64,000 bases of DNA from Lactuca virosa (lineage: Eukaryota > Streptophyta > Magnoliopsida > Asterales > Asteraceae), in assembly GCA_928212115.1 (NCBI GenBank), contig CAKMRJ010002223.1, positions 308,540,430 to 308,604,429 of the forward strand. Reading direction: 5' to 3'. Made by a program: the position numbers and the translations under genes. The notes beneath the pieces were generated by a model. It saw nothing but the letters and a program-made list of their open reading frames with translations, did no database searches and had not been told where the DNA came from. Positions 1 to 7,692 of the stretch are shown here, piece by piece (the stretch's first letter is position 1; each line of letters starts with the position of its first letter).

Positions 1-2043
1 CAGTTGTAGCCTCTTCCTCAAACACGAAAGATACTGATGATAATCTGGCTCTAGCCATTGGGCTTGTTAACTGCTACAATGCCTTTGTAGCTAGAGAGCT
101 TCCACCTCAGCTGTTATTTGCTGACCTGGATCAGATTCATCCAAAAGACGTGGAAGAAATGGACATGACATGGCAGATTGCTATGGCTGTTTTCAGGGCC
201 AAGCAGTTTGCTAAGAAGACAGGGAAGAACAACTGGGGCATGAATGCAGACAAGAAGGTGGGATTCAACAAGGGCATGCTGTGATGTTTCAACTGTCACG
301 AGCTGGGTCACTTTGCTCGTGAGTGTCCAAAACCAGATCGTAGGAAGAACAACAACAGGACGATGGTTGTAATGGGAAACAACCGTGCAGGTGCTGCGGT
401 TAATGGTGAGACTGCTATGGTCGCTCGGTCCTTTGACTGGGAGGACCAGATGCAGGCTTTGAATATTTCAGGGCCAGAAAACGCTCACCTAGCTCAAATT
501 GATGATGATCCCCTGAAGAATGATGCAGCTGATCCTGAAGCATAAATGATGGAGCTGCAGTTTGCTCTGATGGTGTCTTCTACTTCCAAGCCCAGGAAGA
601 ATGAGGTAAATCTACCTTCTTGCTCTCATGCATGTAATGAGTATGTTAAACTACTTCATGATGAAATTCAATTATTACGTAGAGAAGTAGAGGACCTTAC
701 ATATGAGGGCTATCAGCTTAGGAAAGGACAGAAACCCCTTAAGGCCTAGTTAGAGACAAAAATAAAAGATTTTAAAAGAATTCAGACAGAATACAGTGAA
801 AAATGTGAGCTTTATGATTATGTTAAGAGACAAAATGATGAGTTAATTACCGAGCTTGATACATTAAAAGGACAATTTGAAACTGTAAATTTTGATTTTA
901 GAAAATTTGATGGATCAAGCGAGGTAGTTGCCAACATGATTGATCACTATATGCAGTTCAAACGAAATCAACAAAAGGGTTTAGGAGATGATAGTGTACC
1001 TCCTCCATATAATCATACATATCAGTATCAACCCCTATCCAAGGATGAGATTGCCACCGAACCATTTATGGTTTATGGCAAGCCATCTGGTTTCGTTTCA
1101 GGCGGATTTATTAATGTTGAAAGTACTAACATTTCTACTTCCCCTGCAGATCAACCCTTAGATCAGGCCAAGCGTGAAGTTGGAGATTCTGTTTCTGTTT
1201 CTGATTCTGATATTTTTGTTTTAAATGAAAAAGTTTTTGTTTCTGATGTTAAGACTGAGAATGTTTCGTGTGATGTTTCCACATCTGCTACTGTTGAACT
1301 TAATTTCTTTGATATGTTTGATGAATTGTTTGGTAATTCTGATGCTTGTGATTCTCATGAAAATCCATCAATTCCACAAGTCACACAAAATCTGAGGCAC
1401 CCTCACTTATCTCACAACCTATTTCTCATGCATGTTCTTCTGAGAAGAGTAAGAGTGTCTATCAAGAAAATAAATCTGAAAAATGCAGTACAAGTTCAAA
1501 TAATAAACAGATTTGTTTTAATTGTGGTGTTGGTGGTCATATAGCTAGGAATTGTCAAAATAGGATCTTTGTGAACTATATGTCACCAAGAGGAGAGAAC
1601 GAATCTCGAGGACGGTCTTTAATTAGAAAATCCTCAAGAACTCGTTCTCGAAATGATGATTGGAAAGATGATCGAAGCAGAAAAAGGGCTGTTTTTCAAA
1701 AGAATAAAAAGGTTTTTAATAACAAAGCTCCAAATAGTTTGCCAAAACCGAAAAAGGCTCCGCCAAGATCGGTTTCATCAAAGAGCAATTCTGGATCTTC
1801 AACCACTTCTGGTAGAACATCCAGAGGCTCAGTGCAAACTAATAAGAAACTTATTTCAAAACCACCTGAGAATGTTATAAAACCTAAATATCATTGGATG
1901 CCCAAATCAATTTCCAATCCATCGTCACCATCCTCTAAAGTGATTAGGAATGAGGATCCTAATTTGAAAACATTAAAAGATAAATCAGAGAAAGCGAAAA
2001 GGAAAACAGGACAGTGATGACCTGGGTTCCCAAATCTAAATGA
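1..2043 (+). pseudogene. gag: Gag of Sirevirus-like Ty1/copia element, 5' end outside window
   Basis: This is the capsid and nucleocapsid gene of a copia retrotransposon; the protein would package element RNA in cytoplasmic particles. It is open at the left edge. Frame 3 runs from base 3 and contains a CCHC zinc knuckle at 285-329 (C-x2-C-x4-H-x4-C, beginning CFNC). A helical, charged region at about 640-900 looks like a coiled coil. A frameshift near 1370-1390 moves reading to frame 2, which has a second knuckle at 1514-1558 (CFNCGVGGHIARNC) and a basic Ser/Arg/Lys-rich tail. The end, WVPKSK then TGA at 2041-2043, is in frame 1 after another shift near 2010. In-frame stops lie at 282 (TGA), 543 (TAA) and 747 (TAG). 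The first stop directly precedes the first knuckle. The gene is therefore dead. Having two knuckles about 1.2 kb apart is unusual; the second matches the knuckle of the minus-strand gag at 10.5 kb. Confidence 0.85.
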
Positions 2044-2633
2044 TCCCGCTCATTTTGCAGGGTCAGTTGCGGAGGAATGTCGTCCGTCCTTGGTACGTCG
2101 ACAGCGGCTGCTCCCGGCATATGACAGGAGACATCTCCCAATTGAGCGACATTCAATCTTTTAATGGGGGGTATGTTTCCTTCGCGGGCGGAGATGGTGG
2201 CAAGATCACTCAAAGAGGAACCGTTACAAATGGAGTGCTAAGCTTTGAAAATGTCAACTTTGCTTCCGAGTTAAAGCATAGCTTGTTGAGTGTTTCCCAA
2301 ATTTGCAACAAAGGCTATTCTACCCATTTTACCGATAAAGAATGCATGATTCTCAAGCCAGGCATTGTCATCCCGGAAGAGTGGATTCTCGTCAAATCTA
2401 AGCGGGATGGGAATGCTTACATTATTGACATGAACAGTAACATACCAGAACAAGTCACTTGCTTATTTTCAAAAGTGTCCGAACAAAATGCAATGTTGTG
2501 GCACCGACGACTCGGTCATGCTAACGCGAAAAACCTGAATCGCCTTGCTAAGAATGAGATGGTCCGAGGCTTACCTGTCAGAGACTTTATTACATTTGAG
2601 AAGTGTGTGTCCTGTGCCCAAGGAAACACATAG
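2040..2633 (+). pseudogene. pol: copia pol: aspartic protease and GAG-pre-integrase domain
   Basis: N-terminal part of the copia polyprotein. The protease matures Gag-Pol; the DSG triad (DSGCSRHMTG) is at about 2100 and is intact. The pre-integrase zinc region follows (WHRRLGH at about 2500, CVSC at about 2608), so the HHCC ligands are all present. The frame then reaches a TAG at 2631. The expected continuation lies one frame over, so a 1-bp loss near 2621 separates this part from integrase. The first ATG (2040) overlaps the end of gag; Sirevirus-type elements are often expressed as a fused or recoded Gag-Pol, and I cannot tell which applies here. Confidence 0.88.
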
Positions 2634-3498
2634 AAAACCACACCTGCCAAAGCAAGTTAACTCAATCAGTCAGGTGCTCCAATTATTGCATATGGACTTA
2701 TTTGGTCCGGTCAACGTCCTGAGCATCAACAGAAGTTCGTACTGTCTTGTTGTGATCGATGATTTCTCTCGTTTTACGTGGGTCTTCTTCTTATCCAACA
2801 AAGTTGGGGTTGCTGATCTGATAAAGAAGTTCATTGTGATGATTGAGAATCAAACCAACAACCAGGTGAAGGTGCTTCGTACTGACAATGGAACTGAGTT
2901 CAAGAATGCAGTTCTTGACCATTTTTGCGCAGAAAGGGGGATCGTGCGTCAATACAGCTCTGCTCACACGCCTCAACAAAACGGCGTTGCTGAAAGGAGA
3001 AATAGAACTTTAAAAGACGCTGCAAGGACAATGCTTTGTGATTCAAAATTACCTGTTTTCTTTTGGGCCGAGGCGATTAACACTGCTTGCTACGTGCAGA
3101 ATCGTGTTCTAATCAACAAAGCACAGATGAAGACACCGTACGAGATTCTCTATGGACACAAGCCTTCAGTCAGCCATTTCCGTGTATTTGGCTGCCCTTG
3201 CACCCTTCTTCACTTGGAATCCAACCCTAAATTCAATGCCAAAGCCGATGATTGTTACTTCATAGGATATGTTGCGCGCACCGCGTATAGGGTTTACAAC
3301 AAGAAGACTAAGCAGATTGTCGAATCCTATGACGTGCGCTGGTTGGAGGAGAATGAAACAGACGCTCGAGTGGGTCCTGACTGGTTATTTGATTACACAT
3401 CGCTTTTCAAATCCTTAAATGTGTCTTCAGATGGCTCAAATGGATCCTCTTCTGGTTCGAAGATTGTTTCTGAAGACGAAGACGAAGAAGTTGTTTAG
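2622..3498 (+). pseudogene. pol: copia pol: integrase
   Basis: Integrase core that would insert the element cDNA into the genome. The catalytic triad is visible: D in HMDLFGP (about 2692), D in LRTDNGTEF (about 2884), and E in PQQNGVAERRNRT (about 2990). The copia-typical downstream block (FGCPCTLLH, then the FIGYVARTAYRVYNKKTKQI region) is also present. The correct frame is entered only after the frameshift near 2621, so an ATG at 2545 in this frame is not a real start. The domain ends at an in-frame TAG (3496-3498), after which the same frame continues into reverse transcriptase. Domain order PR-IN-RT-RH defines the element as Ty1/copia. Confidence 0.9.
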
Positions 3499-5490
3499 AG
3501 ACCTCCAACGGTTGAGGGGGAGTCCTCTGTTCCATCTGAGGGGGAGTCCTCTGCTCCACCTGAGGGAGAGTCATCTGATCGACTTAATAGTCCAGAGTCT
3601 AAAGTTCAAAATGGAACTCCTGATGCTGATGCTACACCTCTTACCCCTGTTGAAAGAGAGTTCATGTCTAGAGATACTTCCGCTGTCACTCAAACTTTTA
3701 TGGAACTACTCTTTCCTGAAGAAATTGCTAATGAGTTTGTAGCAGATTCATCTAATGTGGATCAATCAGCAAATGATGGAGGTTTCAACATTCACACTCT
3801 TCCTGTTTCACTCAATGATATCAGCCAAGACATACCTTCAAGAATTCAACGCGATCATCCGATCGATAACGTCATTGGCCAGATGGGTGATGGAGTCAAA
3901 ACCAGAAGTCATAGTGGAGATGTCAATGCATGTCTCTACTCTTGCTTTATATCTCAAATAGAGCCCAAGAACATTGACATGGCTTTGAATGAGCCCAGCT
4001 GGGTAGATGCGATGCATGAAGAGCTAAATCAGTTTGAAAAGCTCGGGGTTCGGAAATTGGTTGAGTTACCAAAGGGCAAACGGTCTCTTGACACACGCTG
4101 GGTCTATCGAAACAAGCAGGATGATTCTGGTGTAATAGTACGCAATAAAGCAAGGTTGGTGGTTTGCGGGTTTCGACAAGTTGAGGGTCTTGATTATACT
4201 GAGGTTTATGCTCCCGTGGCTCGCTTGGAGGCTATTCGTATCTTCCTTGCATATGCTTCCTACATGAAGTTCACGGTTTACCAAATGGATGTCAAGACTA
4301 CCCTCTTGGATGGCAAGGTGAAGGAAGAAATCTACGTTGATCAACCCCCTGGGTTCGTTAACTCAAAGTTTCCTAATCATGTCTACAAGTTGGACAAGGC
4401 GTTGTATGGGTTACATCAAGCTCCTCGAGCATGGTATGCGACTCTAACAAAGCACTTGCTCGAGCATGGATACTCTCGCGACACTATTGATCAAACTTTA
4501 TTTATCAAGCATGTTGGTAATGATCAGATTCTCGTACAGATCTACGTTGAAGACATTATCTTCGGGTCTACCAGTCCACAGCTATGCAAAGAGTTTGAAG
4601 GCGTGATGAAAAAACGGTTTGAGATGAGTTCACTGGGTGAAATGACCATGTTTCTGGGGCTTCAGGTCAAACAAAATTCAACCGGAATCCTGCTACATCA
4701 AGCTAAGTATGTGGAGGATATTCTTGAGAAGTTCGGGTTTCAAGAAGCAAAACCTGCATTGACACCAATGGCTGAAAGACCCCTGCTGACTCCAGATATT
4801 GACGGCGAATCCGTAGATCAGACACACTACAGATCGATGATCGGATCGTTGATGTATCTTACTGCAAGTCGTCCCGACATCATGTTTGCAGTTTGTCAAT
4901 GTGCTCGCTATCAGGCTAATCCTAAACTTTCTCATCTTATTGCTGTCAAAAGGATTTTTCGGTATATCAAAGGCAGCCCAAAATTGGGTCTTTGGTATCC
5001 GAAGAATTCTGAATTTGATTTATATGCTTTTGCTGACAGTAATTATGGAGGCTGTGAGCTTGACAGGAAATCTACTTCAGGAGGGTGCCAATTCCTTGTA
5101 GATAGGCTGGTGTCGTGGCAGTGCAAGAAACAGCATACCGTCTCGACCTCAACAGCAGAAGCGGAATACGTGGCTGCATCTGCTTGCTGTTCTCAAGTTA
5201 TCTGGATCCAACATCAGCTGTTGGACTACGGTTTAAATTATCTAGAAACCCCCATTCACTGTGATAATGAGGCCGCAATTCAAATTACAAAAAATCATGT
5301 CCAACATTCCAAAACCAAGCACATTGATATCAAAATTCACTTTATCAGAGATTGTTATGAGCGCTCGCTCATCAGGCTAGAACAGGTTCCCACTGCCAAT
5401 AATGTGGCGGATCTGTTCACCAAGCCTTTTAACAAAGCTCGATTCGATGTGCTTGTGGGATTTTTAAAAATGATTCGTTTTGAGGATTAA
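3499..5490 (+). pseudogene. pol: copia pol: reverse transcriptase and RNase H
   Basis: RNA-dependent DNA polymerase followed by RNase H, which would copy element RNA into cDNA. Reading is open from 3499 to the TAA at 5488, apart from the TAG that cuts it off from integrase. RT motifs include the LVVCGF and VARLEA blocks near 4150-4230, QMDVKTTLLDG near 4280, and LYGLHQAPRAWY near 4400. The catalytic box normally written YVDD reads YVED (4543-4554), a loss of one metal-binding Asp that should disable polymerisation. RNase H residues are visible in FADSNYGG, STAEAEYVAAS and HCDNEAAI; the final KHIDIKIHFIRD and DLFTKP blocks are typical of copia. The gene is complete in length but predicted inactive. 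Confidence 0.92.
3514..3588 (+). repeat. 24-bp tandem repeat inside pol
   Basis: Three imperfect copies of a unit of about 24 bp starting GAGGGGGAGTCCTCTG. In the pol frame they encode repeats of the form EGESS-x-PP/SE, a flexible acidic linker between integrase and RT. Each copy carries a GGGGGAG purine run like a polypurine tract, though its position inside a coding gene argues against a priming role. Confidence 0.75.
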
Positions 5491-5560
5491 ATTTTTGTTA
5501 TTGGTTAGGTTAGCTAAATTTGCGCATTTTCGTATTTCATTCTCACCCATGCACAAATTT

Positions 5561-5570
5561 AGGGGGAGAA
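5561..5570 (+). other. polypurine tract after pol
   Basis: The purine run AGGGGGAGAA lies about 70 bp after the pol stop codon. Copia elements use such runs to prime plus-strand DNA synthesis next to the 3' LTR. Here no LTR follows; a spacer and the aORF do. Sireviruses are known to carry additional PPT copies, so this may be an internal one. Confidence 0.55.
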
Positions 5571-5578
5571 ATAAACAA

Positions 5579-5700
5579 AAATCCAAAAATATTTTTGTTT
5601 CTGTATTATTTTTTCAGAAAATATGAAAAATCCAAAAACATTTTGTTTCTGTTTTATTTTTTCAGAAAACATTCAAAAATCCAAAAACATTAAAAATTCA
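5579..5700 (+). repeat. tandem duplication of about 55 bp after pol
   Basis: Two adjacent AT-rich copies of a block containing AATCCAAAAA, TTTTGTTTCTG and TTTTTTCAGAAAA, with a third partial copy. It is part of the untranslated spacer between pol and the aORF. Confidence 0.7.
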
Positions 5701-7080
5701 GAAAAATCAAAAACATTGTCGCTTACAGTTTTGCTTGTAGATGTAGTACTGGGAAGGGATATTATCAAGTGATAACAGGCAATCTAAGTCTGCGTAACGT
5801 ACCCAAAATTAAATTGTCTATGCTCTGTGTTTGATGCGCTGGTAGGCACGAAAGATTCTAAAAGGACTTGACTAGGCAGAGTTGAACTTAAGGAATTCAT
5901 AGACTTGACAAATCTTGACCTAGTTAGATCCGTTTAGCCTGACAATACGACGCTTGGATAGGTTGAGCAGGGAGATAAATATGGGAATCTACTGGTCACA
6001 TTAAAAGAACCTGTATCTGGAACCGTGGATTAACTTTTCCTCGATGTGCGGATTCTGTCCTTAATTCCGGTATTGATGGGGTGACTGGTGAATTCCGATA
6101 AATTAGGTCTGTAGAAAATTGTTTTCTCTCTATCTATCTTTTAGTCATATGTTTCTCCTTTTGCGTGATCGAGAGATCCGACCTGGACTGTAGCATATGC
6201 AACTCTATTTCTCTGCATCTTCTATCTATGCAATTCTTTGTATCTGTTAGCCATATACTGTCTCCTTTGCGTGACTCATAATCCGACCTGGTACACAGTA
6301 TATGCATCACTCTTTTTCTCAATCCCTCTAAAACTTCAGTTAGTCATATGTTTCACCCTCTGCGTGATTGGAAGAGATCCGACCTGGGTGTATAGCATAT
6401 GCATTCTAAATCTATCTTCTCTCTTAATAATTGTCTGCTCACCCGATGTAAGGAGTATTCTGGAAGTCTTTGATTACTGGAGCATATCAGGAAGCGGGAA
6501 ACATGTTCAAGTACAATTAAAATTGAACACTTACAAGATTGTCTATAGATCTCGCTGCTCAATTTAGGTGGACAACAATATCCCTGGTCGTCGTCAGTTG
6601 AATGGTCCTTAAGAAATATTATCTAGGAACTTAGGATCACCTTGTCTTGTAACTAATGGTATGTCCTAATTCTGTCACAATTTTTCGTGTTTAAGTGGAC
6701 CACAATACCGTTCGATCGACCAGACAAAGACATGAAGATAAAGGTACCGACAAGTGGATTAAGGTTGTCTAACAACTTTGATCTCAGTATCACAAGATTA
6801 ATTTCAATGACTGTTGAGATAAATTTTGTCTATATTTATTTTTTCTCATTTTTATTTTTATTTTTATTTTACTTTTATTTTTTTTTAAATTGTCAAAAAA
6901 AAATTAAAATTCTTAATTCTTAAATTTTAGAAATTATTTTATTTTATTTTATTTTTAGTTTAATTTTAATTTTATTTTTACTTTAATTTTAACATCCTCA
7001 AAAGGTTTTATTTTTGAAAATTTAATCGGGAATTGGACTGTGCCTTATACTGTGTGGGAGACAGGTAAAATTCTAAAGGG
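5701..7080 (+). other. non-coding spacer between pol and the aORF
   Basis: No reading frame of interest on either strand. It contains a three-copy degenerate repeat (6142-6416, listed separately) and an AT-rich stretch at 6830-7020 made of TTTTTATTTTTA-like runs. It ends at the TATA box that precedes the aORF leader. In Sirevirus-like elements with a third ORF, this region separates pol from that ORF. Confidence 0.6.
6142..6416 (+). repeat. three degenerate copies of a unit of about 100 bp
   Basis: Copies begin near 6142, 6246 and 6339. Each has the order GT(T)AG(T/C)CATAT, then C-T-x2-GCGTGA, then ATCCGACCTGG, then AG(C/T)ATATGCA. The shared core ATCCGACCTGG is identical in all three. The function is unknown; the spacing and position upstream of the aORF promoter would fit a regulatory array. 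Confidence 0.75.
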
Positions 7081-7081
7081 G

Positions 7082-7088
7082 TATAAAA
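7082..7088 (+). promoter_or_regulatory. TATA box upstream of the aORF
   Basis: TATAAAA in the context GGGGTATAAAAGGTGGGG. About 30 bp downstream begins a pyrimidine-rich leader (CTCTTTCCACCTCACTG onward, with repeated CACTCTCTCTCATC), a good match to plant RNA polymerase II core promoters. It is 605 bp upstream of the aORF ATG. Inference: the aORF may be transcribed separately from the LTR-driven genomic RNA. Confidence 0.55.
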
Positions 7089-7237
7089 GGTGGGGTTTAC
7101 TGCTGTAAACTCTTTCCACCTCACTGTTCATCCTTCCACACTCTCTCTCATCTTTCCGGTCGCAAACTCTCTCCACTCTCTCTCATCCTCGAAATTTTTT
7201 TGTGAGATTTTGCGAAATCGTTTAGTCCACAGCAAAG

Positions 7238-7688
7238 GTATGCTAAAACTGACTGAGGATATGTGGTTTGTTCATCGATTCGACTGAAACTGGAGGATTA
7301 ATCGAGGTTTTTGTGTTCGTCGGCGTTTACGGTTTAGGGATGCCTTATGACCGTAAACGGTCTGAGCTTATGGTCTAGAAGCTTACGACCGTAAACTACT
7401 TTTGGAGCTTACGACCGTAAACTCCCGTTTGAGCTTACGACCGTAAACTCAGTTTACGGTCAGGAGACCACTGCAACGGGTTTACGGCCGTAAACCCAAT
7501 TTTGACCATTTTGACCGTTAACCCTATTTGAATCGTAAACCTAACCTTGACCATGTTTGACCGTAAACTCCAAATTTTTTAACAAAAAAAATTCTTTTTA
7601 AGGCCAAAATGAAATTGATTAATTAAGAAAACTTAAACCTTTAATTGTTTAAATACTTTGTTTTCTTACTTGGCCTGGTTTAGTGCAG
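7238..7688 (+). other. putative 5'UTR intron of the aORF
   Basis: A plausible donor (AAAG|GTATGC, GT at 7238-7239) and a plausible acceptor (TTTAGTGCAG ending at 7688, preceded by a T-rich tract) bracket 451 bp. The acceptor is 4 bp before the aORF ATG. The interval holds the CCGTAAAC palindrome cluster and many stop codons, as expected of an intron. It rests only on splice-site resemblance. Confidence 0.4.
7325..7571 (+). repeat. CCGTAAAC / TTTACGG palindromic repeat cluster
   Basis: About ten copies of the octamer CCGTAAAC or its complement lie in 250 bp. Three form a 26-bp tandem array (starts 7381, 7407, 7433, each beginning GCTTACGACCGTAAACT). One pair forms a perfect 20-bp palindrome, GGGTTTACGGCCGTAAACCC, at 7478-7497. 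The same palindrome core occurs in the minus-strand copia LTR at 12702-12721. Sireviruses are known for conserved palindromes in their regulatory regions; this cluster is in the leader of the third ORF instead. Confidence 0.85.
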
Positions 7689-7692
7689 ATCA

